Positions 10,695-22,384 of a stretch of 64,000 bases of DNA are shown piece by piece. The position numbers and the translations under genes were made by a program. The DNA comes from Pascua guehoae (taxonomy: Eukaryota > Basidiomycota > Tremellomycetes > Trichosporonales > Trichosporonaceae). The stretch lies in NCBI GenBank assembly GCA_001600415.1, contig BCJX01000010.1, positions 1,220,161-1,284,160 of the forward strand, in the 5' to 3' direction. How positions within the stretch are numbered: position 1 is the first letter of the stretch; every line of letters begins with the position of its first letter. The notes under the pieces were generated by a model. That model did not search any database and was not told the DNA's origin. It was given only the letters and a program-made list of their open reading frames with translations.

Positions 10695-12017
10695 TCAGCC
10701 GGACAGGGCACCGTGGGTGAGCACATCGATCCCCCTGAGATGCGGTGGTACGTCATTCAACGCCGCCATCAACGTCGCCACAGACGCACCGCGTTTCTCC
10801 CATTGAGCGGCGAAAGTCTCAAACGCCACCGCAATGTCGCGCTGGCGAGTATCAACGAGTATCGTAAGCGGGACATGCGCTGTACTTGCCGCGAGCCAGA
10901 GGATGATCATTTTGACTGCCGGGTCACCGCAAAACGCACCGCACCCCCACAGAGGTGAGTACACGGTCGAGTACGAAGACGAGGTGAAGGCGGTGGCGGC
11001 TTTGATGAGTTCTCGCGTAAGGTTGGCGGGGACCAAGTTGGCATTGGAGTCGGCGTCGTCGACGGCGATGTCTAGTTCAAGGGCGTCCATCAGGAGCATG
11101 GCCCCTCCAGGTTCACCCAACAACGAGTCAGGTTCTCTCCTCGTCCAGGATACACTCCGCTTCTCTCCGCGGATGTCCAGCATGGGTCGTGCCCCACCGA
11201 TGACCAGCACCTGGTCGGCAGCCAGCACGGGGGTGACAAGCACTGCTGGACAGCTCTCAGGCGCATTGCCGAGGTACAATTCCTCCTGGGTTGCAGACTG
11301 GCCGAACCCAATGACCTTGTTGGCAGAGACGACCATGGCGCCGCTGGGGCCCTGGAACTGGTACATCTGCGGATCGGTGCTGTGTTCCTCGACAAGCAGC
11401 ACTTTGACAGGTGCGAGGGGAACGTCGAGATTGGGAGCACTTGATGACGCGTGTAGCCCATACGAGACATGTCCTTGGCACTCGGTTGTCCAGGTACGAA
11501 AGTACTCGCACACTGCTGTGAGGTACATCTCGGCAGCGGCTGGGTGAGGCTGTGCGCTGTCGTACCATATTGAACAGTCGTACCACCCGTCATCGTCACG
11601 ATGGGAAGGGCGAGCCAGGGTGGCCAGGAACTGGTGCGCAATCAGGCAGGCAGCCTGCGGGCGTGAGAGCGTGAGCTTGTCCCCAGGTTGAAGGATGGGC
11701 AGGGTGCCAGTCTCAAAGTATGTCGGCATTGCCAGTGCGAGCTGAGTGACCTTTGGCCAGATGGCTGTGCAAAAGTCTGGGTACGTTCCGAGGACCTTGA
11801 CCAGGGTACCATAGTCGCTCGACCTGTCGCGCAGAGTCACGGCAATCTCATCCAGTGCGTCGACGACGTCCCGCACAGTGTTTACACGCCGGGAGAGGAT
11901 GGTGCACACGATGGACCAAAAGGGGACGAGGCCGTCGCTGCCTTCCGCATCGTCGTCGAGGACGCTGAAACGGTCAAAACAGCGAAGCTGAGGCGAGGAC
12001 GGGAGAGGGTAGAGCAT
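10695..12017 (-). CDS. Poly(ADP-ribose) glycohydrolase (PARG)
   Basis: Removes poly(ADP-ribose) from proteins by cleaving ribose-ribose bonds, usually in nucleus and cytoplasm. The frame is open further upstream, but the first ATG in it is at 12017 (MLYPLPSSPQLRCF), giving 440 residues with no intron, about the size of a PARG catalytic core. Diagnostic blocks are SGAMVVSANKVIGFGQSATQEEL, where QEE carries the catalytic Glu pair, and WGCGAFCGDPAVKMIILWLAAS, which matches the family's WGCGAFGGD-K-x-L-x-Q-WxAA segment. The usual Gly-Gly-Gly loop reads Gly-Phe-Gly, and the spacing to QEE is shorter than in animal enzymes. Activity is likely but the substrate loop is unusual. It lies in tandem with the DBR1 gene, with a 392-bp spacer (12018-12409) in which nothing else was seen. 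Confidence 0.82.
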   Translation of the reverse strand: MLYPLPSSPQLRCFDRFSVLDDDAEGSDGLVPFWSIVCTILSRRVNTVRDVVDALDEIAVTLRDRSSDYGTLVKVLGTYPDFCTAIWPKVTQLALAMPTYFETGTLPILQPGDKLTLSRPQAACLIAHQFLATLARPSHRDDDGWYDCSIWYDSAQPHPAAAEMYLTAVCEYFRTWTTECQGHVSYGLHASSSAPNLDVPLAPVKVLLVEEHSTDPQMYQFQGPSGAMVVSANKVIGFGQSATQEELYLGNAPESCPAVLVTPVLAADQVLVIGGARPMLDIRGEKRSVSWTRREPDSLLGEPGGAMLLMDALELDIAVDDADSNANLVPANLTRELIKAATAFTSSSYSTVYSPLWGCGAFCGDPAVKMIILWLAASTAHVPLTILVDTRQRDIAVAFETFAAQWEKRGASVATLMAALNDVPPHLRGIDVLTHGALSG

Positions 12018-12409
12018 GTGGAATAGTGGGCAATGTCGTGTGTCAAAAGAGGGGCAAAGCAAAAAGAACGCGCGTGTTGCCAGTCGCACCGGCAGAGATT
12101 TGCTTCCGTGTATCGGATCCGAGATTGCTGAGTGTTGACATGTTGGCAAAGTGGGCAATGATGACGTCGAGCCCCTGGGTGATGGCGAGTGGCGAGTGGT
12201 TCCATCTACCCCGACTTAGCGGGTGATATGTACAATTTGACATTCACAACATCCTTCTACGAGTTGCACAACCCCACGTTTACGAGCACCCATCGACTCC
12301 TGCGGCCTGCGCTGCTTATTCGCCCCTCGATTCCCCGATCTACTAATCTATCTCACACTCCTGGCTTTCAAGTAGACTGCATGTACACATGCCCGTCCAC
12401 ATAAGGACC

Positions 12410-14309
12410 CTATGCCTGCCGAGGGTTGACCTTGTTCTCGATACCGAGCATGTCACAGAACGCTTCGGTCTGGGGATTCGTATACCACGCGTCCGGGTCC
12501 GCGCCCCCATGGCTGCCCTGGGGCGGCGAGGTCATCACGAACTGCTGAACCCGTCCGATGTCGATGGGGCCCTTCTCCCGCACAGGTTCGTTACCCTCTA
12601 CAGCGGGAACCATGATGCCCTCCGACCCCATGCGGTTGAGCTCTTCGACCACGAGAGCGGATACCGCTTCAAAGGGGGGTAGACGGCGCTGCTGAACGGT
12701 CGTGCTGAGGAAGGGGTGCATGACGCGGGTGATGGCGAGCCAGTGAGGGTCGAATGTGAGGCGCGGCGTAGGGTTGGACTCGGGGGTTGGAATGTCTAGA
12801 AACTGGCGTTAGCTGGTGTCCGCAGATGTGTTTGACAGAGAGTGTCAAGTCAGTGAAGGAGAAGGCGAGCTCGGCAGGGGAGTCGAAAGCTGTAACCCAC
12901 CTCGATAAAGTCAGTGTGCTCTCCACACTTGGACAGCGCGAGAAAGGTGGTAGTCCGAGGTGTGGGCGATGCTGCAGGAGGAGAGGAGTCCGGTGCAGAG
13001 CCAGCATTCTTGTCAGGAGCAGTTGAAGGTGCTTGCATGCCGTCGGAGCGCTTCCGGCGATCGTTTCCGTCAGTGGCCGAGGACAGCGCGGCTCGGCTAG
13101 AACCAGCTGAAGACCCATGGGCAGCTGATCCACGACGACGCCAGTTTGCATTGCTGTCGGCCCGCCCCTTCGCAACCGTCTTTCGTGCGGGGGAATCTGC
13201 CGGTGGGCTCGTCTCGTCCGCTCCGTGCTTGACAGAGGCCGTAAACCTGACGTGCATGTGCGCGGCGAACCAAAAGTCGGGCTGGAGTTTGTTCAGAATG
13301 GTCTGGAGAGGGGGTGCTCCAAAGGTGCCGTTCTCGATCTTTCTGGTCAGCAAGACTGGTATGCAATAGTGGTCATGTGAGCGAACAATATTGTGCGTGT
13401 AGGTGCGTGTGTGCCAACGACATGTTCCCATGTGCCTTTTGCCAGTTGGGCATCCCGGGTTCAACAACGTCCGGATCACTCACATCGTTACGGAACCAAG
13501 GTTTAACCCCAAGAAGGTAGTCCAAGTCGCCGTGGCCCGTAACGTCCAAAGGCCAGTCGTGACTAAGCATGACACTCGGTGCTGTGCGCGGTAGAAGGAG
13601 CAGCTTGGATACATCGTACTCGCGAATGTGATAGATGCTGCGAAGCGTGTTCTCTGTGAACGGGAACTGCTCAAAGTGCCCTGTGGTGTTAGGGGAGAAC
13701 AGAGGGTGGGTCGAAACGTCTGGGGGCTGGTTGGTGTGCACGGACTTTCGCTTGGAGAGGCTGCAAGCGTGCTCCGTTGACGTTCGGGTGTCCCTTGTAC
13801 CACAAAGGGTGGCAGGCCGTGGAGCTCGGCTTGCTCCACTACAGCTCAAGTTTCTCCCTGATTCAACATACCTTTCCAGTAGCTGTGGCGTTTGAAGATA
13901 CCGCTGGCACCCGAGATGCGCAACCCGTTCACCATGACACTGCCCGCGGCGCCAAGGTAGTAGATGTTGGGCGCAAGCCATCCGCCATGGTACAGCTCCC
14001 ACATGTAGTTGCTTGCCTCGTGGTTACCTCCAATGACGAGCGTGAGGATGGGCGCGACCCGGGAGCCAGAGTAGTACTCGTGGAACGTTCCCAGCTGGTG
14101 GTATTTTGGCGGAGAGGCAATGGCCGCAAAGTCGTGCTCGGAGCGGAGGGCTTGAAAGTCACCACAGAGGAGGAGGAGCGAAACCTTTTCACCGCTGGCC
14201 AGCTCGTACTTTGCAATGGTGTCGTAGATGGTCACGAGTTGCCCATGGCTGCAGCCCTCGACAGCGACCTGGCGTAAGCATAGACGTGAGCGTGAGGACG
14301 CACTTTCAT
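12410..14309 (-). CDS. DBR1: RNA lariat debranching enzyme (Dbr1), metallophosphoesterase
   Basis: Cleaves the 2'-5' bond of intron lariats in the nucleus. The start is the ATG at 14309. A tiny first exon (Met-Lys) joins through a GTGCGT...CAG intron to [11 protein letters not shown], the canonical N-terminus. Catalytic blocks are all present: [40 protein letters not shown]...[28 protein letters not shown] and [11 protein letters not shown]. An Ala/Ser-rich low-complexity insert of about 100 residues precedes [10 protein letters not shown]. The C-terminal domain ([26 protein letters not shown]) ends at 12410. Several introns lie between 12670 and 13880. The presence of an intact debranching enzyme fits an intron-rich genome. 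Confidence 0.92.
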
Positions 14310-15233
14310 GTTGGGTAAGTCGGAGTGGTGGAGAGTGAGTGAATGTGAAAGAAGGCGACATGTGGTGATCAACTGTAACATGTAACACGTACGCCAGATG
14401 CCCCCGTACGTGGCGGTCGTGATGACCGTCGGTAGCGTCGCCCCGCGCCCCTTGCCTACCATTGTCAATGTGCGATCATGTGCGACTGACTGACCGACTC
14501 GGTGTTGCTCGGTACCGATTCGTCGAATGCGACACGAGTCACACACGCTGCAAGTCGACGTCCATACACGGGCGGTGGCAACTACCAACCCACGCACGAG
14601 TAAGATCTCACCATAGCCGAAGCAAGGTAACAAGCAAAGATCTAGCAACTCGCACACGGTAAGTGCGAACAAAGCGGCCATCTACCATGCCACCGGGTAA
14701 CCTTGCGTATCTTATCGTAGTTCACAGAGGCGTCCATGTAGGTGCTGGATCGTTCCGTTCACCAACACTAACCTCGCAGCTCGCATGGGGCCCGTGTATT
14801 GCCCCACGTGCCAGAGGCTCGACGGACGGGTACGCCGACATCGGAACGGATATCCTCGTTGTCGGGGCCCGAATTGCCTTGGTGGCGCGGATGAGAGCAG
14901 AGGTGGTGACAGCCACAACGACTCAACGCGGCGGCCGGCGGCCGGTGGCGCCGCCGGCTGCGCGTTTTGCGGTTTGTAATCCGTGTCCGTGCGCGGACCC
15001 TATGTATCGTTCAGCAAGTCATGGCCGACGTAAGTCGAGATCAGATACGAGTGCAACTTGCATGTACGTACACGAAATGCGCATCGAGCAACTTGCTGAT
15101 CGGCATCTGATGAAGAATATGCAGAGAGGAGAGACTAATACTACACATTAAGCATAGAGAATACACTGGTGGCCGCAGCCTACTATTCAAACAACGTCCT
15201 GTTCAACTCGGACCCAAATCTTCTCAACACTTC
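14310..15233. other. Intergenic, GC-palindromic patch, no gene accepted
   Basis: 924 bp upstream of DBR1 and downstream of the next minus-strand gene. A plus-strand open frame (14663-15151) has no recognisable motif and poor codon preference. Around 14926-14962 there is a dense run of GGCC/GCCGGC palindromes. Confidence 0.4.
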
Positions 15234-15983
15234 TCAGCAGCGTCGGCGCGACGTCCTCTGGGCGCGAGAGGTGCTGCGGCCTCGTGGGACGAGCCACATG
15301 CTCAGCCAGCTCGCAACACCGCCAGTCGCCACGCGAGAAGCGGGGGTGGAAAGGGAGAGTTCAGGCGACTCGACGGGCGCGTGACGCGACTTGATGTTCT
15401 TCTGCCGTGGGGCCTTGGCAGATGTCTCGGGGGCGAGGGAAAGCACAGAGATCGGGGGAAGGGCGTTGTCAAGGATGCCTGGGTTCTCGTCCGCGGGGGT
15501 CATGAGCGGAGACGAGGGAGGGGTAGGAGAGTCGGACCAGCGTGCGGCAAGCTCGCGCGCATCGGCATCAAGGATAGCCCAGAGTTTGGAGTGGTGGTAG
15601 GCTGCGAGGTCCAACTCGTACCGCATGGACGCGGCGTAGGTGGGCGCGTCTGCCGGCGGCAGGTCGTCGCGGATAAGGGACTGGTTGGGTGCGGGCAGCT
15701 CGTCTGAAGAGCCGGTCATGGACCATGGGAATGACGAGAGGCCAGAGTAGTTGGACGACACCGCCGTGGACGAGCTGGCAATGCTCGATGGCTTGTTGGA
15801 CGCGCCACGTGTGAAGCTGAGGTCGAGCTCGAAGCTTGGTGACCGCATTGTGTGATTGACGTAAAGTGGTGGTAGTGATGTGGTAGCAAGGTAAGGTGAG
15901 GTAGCAGTGGTAGCTGTTGGTCTTGTTTGAGTTTGTGTGGATGAGGGAGAGCTGAAAGGCGTCGTGTGCATGCTTATATCCAT
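15234..15983 (-). CDS. Ser/Thr/Pro-rich hypothetical protein (249 aa)
   Basis: Open frame from ATG 15983 (MDISMHTTPFSSPSS) to a stop at 15234. Further in-frame ATGs (MHTTPF, MRSPSFELDLSF) make the exact start uncertain. The N-terminal half is Ser/Thr-rich and likely disordered. A more ordered segment, MRYELDLAAYHHSKLWAI then LDADARELAARWSDSPTP, looks helical. A Ser-Pro-rich stretch and a basic C-terminus (PRGRSTSRAQRTSRRR) follow. No family recognised. A nuclear or cytoskeletal regulatory protein is possible but nothing in the sequence proves it. Confidence 0.45.
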   Translation of the reverse strand: MDISMHTTPFSSPSSTQTQTRPTATTATSPYLATTSLPPLYVNHTMRSPSFELDLSFTRGASNKPSSIASSSTAVSSNYSGLSSFPWSMTGSSDELPAPNQSLIRDDLPPADAPTYAASMRYELDLAAYHHSKLWAILDADARELAARWSDSPTPPSSPLMTPADENPGILDNALPPISVLSLAPETSAKAPRQKNIKSRHAPVESPELSLSTPASRVATGGVASWLSMWLVPRGRSTSRAQRTSRRRC

Positions 15984-18536
15984 GTATAGGTGTGTCGAGT
16001 AAGCCGACGGTGTCGAGTCGACGCGTCGACGGAGGCCGAGTGGATGGGCTCAGCGTTCGGCAGACGATTACTGATGCTCGGCTCCAGGATGACACAGCAA
16101 AAAGTGGTGGCCGGTGGCGTGCCCACCCAAAACACAAACTTTTGGCTACGGCCGCCGACCGACCCGCCGAGAGAAATCAATAGATTCTTGGGGCCGGCCA
16201 CGGCCGACCTGGCTCACCCTTGCCACCCAAACCAACCTGGGCCGAGCTCGGCCCCGAAACGCCACCGCCCAGATAGGCCCGACTGGCTGGGCAAGCCGCC
16301 GCTGATGGAAGCGCTCGGCACCCAGAGGCTGGACAGATTTTACAGATGGCCGTCTGGGCGATGCAGGCGGGCATTTGATAGCATTCCAAGGCACAAGCTC
16401 AAAAGTCTGTGGGTGCCATGCATGCCCGTGGGCCCATGGCCGTGCACGGCCGTGCCGAGGGTTTGCCAGGCACAGCTCCCGGTGGTGACATACCGCAGCA
16501 GCACAGTGGCTCGGCTGGATCGGTAAACCAGCACCCTGCCAACGATGAAGCCCTTCGGCCACGATGTAGCATGCGGGGACCCTTGGCAGTTGTCTTCTTG
16601 CCGCCGGCCTCGGCCTCGGTCAAGTGAATCACCCACACTGGCCACCGCCAAGTCCAGCCCGATCCACGTCATGTTGACCCCACCCACGTGTGCACCCCAG
16701 CTTCAGTACTTCAGTTCCACCACCCGTATCGCCGGCCGCCGACGACCGACCTCTGCTCGCCGCCTGCCTGCGGCGAGCCACGCGTCGTCCGCGTCAGACT
16801 CCTCGCCTGTTGTTGTCGGAGCCCTACATACCTAGAAGTTTCAAAGGTGCACGGAGACGTCTGGATCACAGAACTCGGGCCCCGCGCGCCGGCTCCGTCT
16901 TTCTTGGACACGTCACTACCCAACACACACCACCAGCCCCGTGCCACATGCGCCACGATGGCCAGGGGTCTGCGCTTCGTAATCTGCTGGCTTGTTATCT
17001 GCAAGGGACGGAGTTTTCGGCAATCTATCGGCCATTTGGAAACTGGTGGGACGCGTACTTGGTTCAACCTTGACTTCACCTCAGGTTGCCGTCGTTTGAG
17101 GGTAGTCCGGACTCGAAACGACTGGCGGTGAACCGAAAGCTACCCTCTAAGAGCCAGAACTCTCCCAGCTCACCACGCAGAGGTATAGGCGTCCGCCTTG
17201 CAGAATTACCTACTCCCACCTGCATGGGTTTTAGCACCCACCGGCTTGGTCTCAGCGGGGAGTCGGTGATGATCTCCCAGCCCATGCCACTATCTCTGTG
17301 TTGGCCCCTCTCGTCCGTGAGACTGTTGGGGAGCTCCTAGAAGGGCAGCCTTGCAGCAGCTCCCACAGGGAAATGACGGCCTGTAAACGGGAAAAAAGAA
17401 ACCCCAAAGTGGGGTTTCGAGGCCCTCGGCGCCGACGACGTTGTGAAATGATGGACCCAACAGGTTGTTAAGCCACGTGCGGCTGTATCGCCTGTTGCCA
17501 GGTCCGCCTCTCAATCTTCCTTGTGTTAGGGGGCATGTGCATGGTAATCCCAGCTCCATGCAGTAACCCTACCCCTCTTGAAGCAAGCCTTTGAGATTGG
17601 CATACGCTCCAACCCTTCGCCATTCGCTGTGGGGATGAAGCGGTTAGACATCAAGCGTGAGTCGCACGTTGTTTAAGACGTAACACAGACTCCTCTACCC
17701 TGTGGGAAGATAGGAATGGCAGTGAATGAGATCCTGCGGTATTCGGTTCGTAGCGTCGGTGGCCAGGATAGCTGGTTGTGTCACGTCACGGGACTCGCAT
17801 GAGTTGGTCATGTAATAAGTTCACCAGCTGTTCCAAGGGGTTCGGCATGTAACAACTATCGGACATGGATTGTGGCCACAAGTGATTCCTCCCCCTGCAA
17901 CGGCGTTCCAGCGCTCCAGCGTTCCAGCGGAGTCTGATGATGACGGGTGATCGGTTACCAAACTTTGTTACTGCATGTTTGCGATGATGACTGCCCTGTA
18001 GTGACCAACCCTGTGGGATCAAAATAGCGGGAGCACGCTTGGCTGCTCCTATCTTATAGACTTGGCCGCTTTACGTCCCTTGCCTTCATAAGACAGGTGG
18101 GGAGATGCTGCATCCCGCTTGCTACGTGCCGTCCTTTGGCGCCATGCCTTGGTCATGAAGTTGAGGTAAGGCTCGTATGAAGAGGCTTCCACATTCCAAG
18201 AACAGTGACATGAACTCACTTCCCTGTGCTCATCTCCCCAGCCTCTGGTATTGGTCAGCGACGATCTCCATCCTCAATGTGCTCACGAATCGGCGTTCAG
18301 CCAGATGCCTCTCATCCCAACCCTCGAGGTCGCGTGACTTGCCGACCTTCAGGCTGTCGGAGTCGGAGTTCGGCTTCCAAGTCCCACTCCAACGGTGTAG
18401 TCTCCGAAGAGGGTACATGTCGGGCATGTTCGATGCCGAGGCTGTCCTCGCAGTGTGAACTTATATCTTAGCCAATGGCAACAGATAGTTTTCTCTCACT
18501 ACTCCCCACCTAGCCAACCGCATCGTTGAAACTCCC
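15984..18536. other. 2.5-kb gene-poor stretch with a hairpin-rich island
   Basis: No convincing protein gene. From 16100 to 16500 the sequence is very GC-rich with GGCC-type palindromes. Between 17076 and 17560 there are perfect hairpins: 8-bp arms GAGGGTAG/CTACCCTC around 17098-17148, and GAAACCCCA/TGGGGTTTC with a 3-nt loop at about 17399-17419. Open frames lie on both strands there. The last ~300 bp should contain the promoter of the transporter at 18537. Confidence 0.4.
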
Positions 18537-20120
18537 ATGGCAGCCCAGCGCAAGGACGTCTTGCCGACTCTGGAGAAGGATCAAGTGACGCATGTCGAGG
18601 TTACCGACGTTGAGGCTAATTACGACACTCCTGCCGAGGTCAAGGACAGCGCCTCGGTCCCCGTGCTTGACATTGACGAGGGCTTCGATCCCAAGGAGGT
18701 CAAGCGCATCACACGCAAGGTCGACAGACATGTTATCCCGATTCTTGCTCTCATGTTCACGCTGTCACTCATTGATGGATCAAACCTGGGCCTCGCACGC
18801 GCTGCGAACAACGTCCGCATGGACGCAGAGCTAGGGACAGACATTGGCAACCGTTACTCGATCATGACCATGAGTAAGTGTACCTCAAACGACATTGACT
18901 AACCCATCAGTCGTTTTTATTCCATTCATCCTCCTGGAGCTACCTGTGGGTAAGGGTGTAGCGCCTGGTGCTCACCACAGTCTCAAATTGGACTCCGCAA
19001 GCTCGGCGTCAAGGCATGGCTGGGCACCAGCTGCCTCCTCTGGGGTCTTGTCCTGATGTGCTTTGGCTTTGTCACGTCCTGGAGGCAACTCACGGCCCTA
19101 CGCGCGCTTCTGGGTGCCTTTGAGGCGCCCCTCTTCCCGGGTGCAGCTTATCTTATCGGCTGCTGGTACCCGCGTAAATCGATGGCTGTTCGGAACACGG
19201 CCTTTTACTATGGAGCAAACACGATAGCCGGTCTCGGCGCAATCCTCGCGTACGGCCTCTCTCACATGGACGGCCTCGCTGGCAAGTCTGGATGGCGCTG
19301 GATCTTTATTATCGAGGGTCTTGTCACCATTGTGGTGGCCATTTTGGCGTACCTTTTTCTGCGCGAGTTCCCGGACCGCGCCACGTTTCTCACTCCCGAG
19401 GAGCGTCACGTTGTCACAACACGCATTGAGCGCGACCGGCGCGATGCCGTCCCCGACCCGTTGACGCTGAAAAAGGTTGGCGCATACCTCTTCAACTTTA
19501 AGCCCTGGTGCTTTGGCCTCATGTTCCTTGCCGCCAATCTTGGCAGCTTTGACATGGCATACTTCCTTCCGACCATTCTACAGAGTATGGGATTTTCCAA
19601 CGCGCAGTCCCAGCTCCTCTTTGCTCCTCCAATTATGTGGTCATTCATTCCTGGATTCGCACTGGCGTGGTTCTGCGACCGCACCAAACAACGCGCGGCC
19701 GGAGTCATGTTCAACAATTTGATGGCCGTGACGGGCATTCTCATGTTCTCACACCTCAAGCCGGAACTCAAGGCCGCTCGGTACGCGGGAACGTTTCTTT
19801 GCGCCGCAGGCTCGTCGGGCAACGTGCCGCTCGTCATTTCTTGGCTTCAATCCACCATCCGATCCCAGTCGAAGCGCGCGTATTCGTCGGCAGTGGTTGT
19901 GGCGTTTGGCGGCGTGGGCGGTATCATTGCCGGGGTCATCTTTATCCAGAGAGAGGCCACGGTCGGCTACCCAACCGGCATTTGGACAACAATCGCTTTT
20001 AACCTCCTCAGCTTTAGCCTTGCTCTCGGTCTCAAGATTTATCTCACTTGGCAGAACCGGCGAGCCGAGCGTGAAATGGTCGTCCTCGAGGGCCACCCCG
20101 AGTTTAGGTACCAGGCGTAA
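18537..20120 (+). CDS. MFS anion:cation symporter, Dal5/allantoate-permease type
   Basis: Plasma-membrane transporter of the fungal ACS family, whose members take up allantoate, nicotinate, pantothenate or related organic anions. ATG 18537 is followed by an acidic cytoplasmic N-terminus and then RKVDRHVIPILALMFTLSLI (TM1). Two short introns are seen: 18873-18909 with donor GTAAGT, and a second around 18949-18980. After splicing the protein continues VFIPFILLELPSQIGLRKLG and LRALLGAFEAPLFPGAAYLI, family hallmarks. Twelve hydrophobic segments are visible, and SGWRWIFIIEGLVTIVVA marks the middle. The C-terminus ends RAEREMVVLEGHPEFRYQA. About 500 residues, normal length. Substrate cannot be told from sequence. 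Confidence 0.85.
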
Positions 20121-20813
20121 AAAGGAGATGGCTTGGAGCTGGGCAAAATGGACGCGGTTCTGGGCGGTGTTCAATTTGTAAATATTGGAGTGGTAGTCTC
20201 TGCCTATGTAAAAGGGTGATGTAGAAGTTAAGAAGCGGCACTTCTCCGTCATCCAAGCGTTTAGGGATCAGCCAGTGAGGGTGTCGCAGGCTCTCAGGAG
20301 TGTGGTGTGCGTTGACATTCCCGCCCATGGAAAGGGCCACTGGCTGAACAGTAGAAACTTCCAGCGATATGGGAGGACATCATGGACTCGTCCTTCTTTA
20401 TCTACAACGGTCTCCTTATCGTCACTGCATCTCTCGACTGTGTTTCAGCCAGACTGCAGTCGTCTAGGACTCTCCACCGTCATCGTTACCGATTTATACC
20501 AAGGCGATCTTATCGTCATTGGGTAGGAGCTTGTCACACAATAATTGGTTATGTTTCCTGGCTGAATAAGACGAGACAAGCACCGTGCACCGACCTCACG
20601 TACAATCGCCATAGGAGTCGAGGAGTCGAGCTCTTGGCCCATCCATGTAGCTGATATGCAGTTACCCATTACCCGACATCACGTTGCATCGCACGAATCA
20701 GACATTCCACAAAGCTAGCTATCCACCTGAAGTCCACATTCTACCCTCATCGCATAGCGATCGGACGGCGTGCTTCCGGTCGCACTATGATCCCTCGCGG
20801 ACCACGTTTCAAT
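20121..20813. other. Convergent intergenic region, nothing recognised
   Basis: 693 bp between convergent gene ends. No coding-like ORF, repeat or RNA signature noticed. Confidence 0.4.
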
Positions 20814-21295
20814 TTACTTGGTGGGGTACGTCTTTCGTCAGTTACAAAGCATCCCAAGCACCTCTTACGCACCACCCAAACAAAATAGTCGGTCATCTTG
20901 AGGTTGCTGGGGTCATTGTTGAACGTGAAGCGAGCGATCCACGGGGTGCCGTCTGCGATGACATCGTCGGCCTTGCGATGAAAGTAGAGCTTGCCCGCAA
21001 CAAACGCCACGTTTGGTTCGGTGGCCATGACGTCCTGGTACGTGTGGGTCATGTAATAATATTGCGGGATCGACTTTTCGCGGACCTTTCTGATCGCGTC
21101 GCGACCCACATTGCGCGTATGGACCTTGAATACTCCGTCCGGTTCCCAGAACTGGACATATGTGTCGAGGTCTGTCGTGTCGGACTGGATGTAGAAGTCG
21201 TTGACGAACTTGGCGACCTCTGGGGCCACGCCCTTTCCGACCCGCGGTGGAGGTGAGGTCAGGACTGTTGGTGGATCAGAGCGAACGGTGACCAT
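20814..21295 (-). CDS. SnoaL-like / NTF2-fold small protein
   Basis: The ATG at 21295 starts MVTVRSDPPTVLTSPPP, followed by the NTF2-like helix and strand pattern VAKFVNDFYIQSDTTDLD, YVQFWEPDGVFKVHTRNV, GRDAIRKVREKSIPQYYYMT, VAFVAGKLYF and WIARFTFNND. The main frame appears to run past the end, but a GTGCGT...CTGAC...AAG intron after TDYFVW gives a short last exon TYPTK and a TAA at 20816-20814. About 145 residues, a typical size. In fungi such proteins are polyketide cyclase-like or of unknown role, and the substrate cannot be inferred. The flavin monooxygenase at 30429 carries a comparable domain at its N-terminus. Confidence 0.65.
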
Positions 21296-22384
21296 GTTGG
21301 ATTGCACTGTGGGTAGCCGGGACAACTGGCAAAAGGTGACCTTTTATGTTGATCTCCTCCACACTGGGCCGTCTCGGCTGGAGATGAAACCCGGATGCCG
21401 ATGCAATTGGTCAGCGCCGGTGACCACAGCATGTGGCTAGCGTGCCGAGATTATTCACACATACCTCGGCTTTTCGGCTCCGCATATCGCATAGTCTGGA
21501 ATGTATGCTGGATGCATAGTGCGGAAAGAGCCTAATGATGCATGTTCCCGTGATTGGTGAGCAGCGGCTTTGTACCAACTGCAGTACAGTAGTTGGGTGA
21601 GCTTTGCTTTGTGGTGACCGATTCTTGATCACATAAAGACACAACCAAGAACGGGGAGGAACGGATGACGGACAGCCATGACGTCATTTCGCCAGCGTGC
21701 ATTCACCACTCCCTTCGCCAACTCGTGCCCGCGCTCCCCGCCCCAAACCAAATGTCCACCTTTGTCCAACGTGAAGGTGATGACTCCGACTACAAGCCTT
21801 TTCCACGAGCAAACGATTTTGCGGACGCAATTCTCCCCACCGACGTTGTCAAGCACTATGGGCGCTTCACGCGTTCATCGGGCCCTAGTTCCAGTCCAGC
21901 ACGGGCGGCGGTCGCGGCCAACCATAATTGAGACATGTCGACCTCCCTACACCCGCACGGTCTTCAAGAGCAGCCAGCGGTCGGAAAGAACCAGCCCTCC
22001 AGGTTACCGACAACATCTCACGGGCCACAGAATCGTGCGCCGCAGGCACACCATTGCTGTATTGTTGGCTGGGTACGCCTTGACAAAACCCAATGGCAGC
22101 GCGCGTTGACATCACGCAACCTTGTGCATCTGACTGCTACACTTCAGCCAAGTACCCCGTGCCAAAAACCCACCACACCCATACCAGTGGGCGTCCCCAA
22201 AGGCGCTGCGCATGGTTGTCAAACTCTCCCACCGCTGTACTCGCGACGGTTTTGGGAACAACCTATGCCCACAAGCCGTGCGCGCACGGACAACAGTGGT
22301 CAAAAGGAGTGTCGCCGGTTGGCAGGGTACTATGCGGAATGCTGGAAGATCAGCAGTATCCTTGAACGGGTGCGTACATCAAGT
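21296..22384. other. Intergenic, one weak small ORF
   Basis: About 1.1 kb. A plus-strand ORF (ATG 21665 or 21752 to 21931) has gene-like codon use in its second half (MSTFVQREGDDSDYKPF, VVKHYGRFTRSSG), but no relatives are known to me and no partner exon was found. It is therefore not called. Otherwise nothing recognised. Confidence 0.3.

Noticed and set aside
14663..15151. 162-codon plus-strand ORF
   Set aside because: No motif, Arg/Thr-rich GC composition, no intron signals, and it lies over the upstream region of DBR1.
17521..17533. GTTAGGGGG (reverse strand CCCCCTAAC) as a telomerase RNA template
   Set aside because: It covers one telomere unit plus one base only, while templates need more overlap for re-alignment. 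A single 9-mer match in 64 kb is weak evidence.
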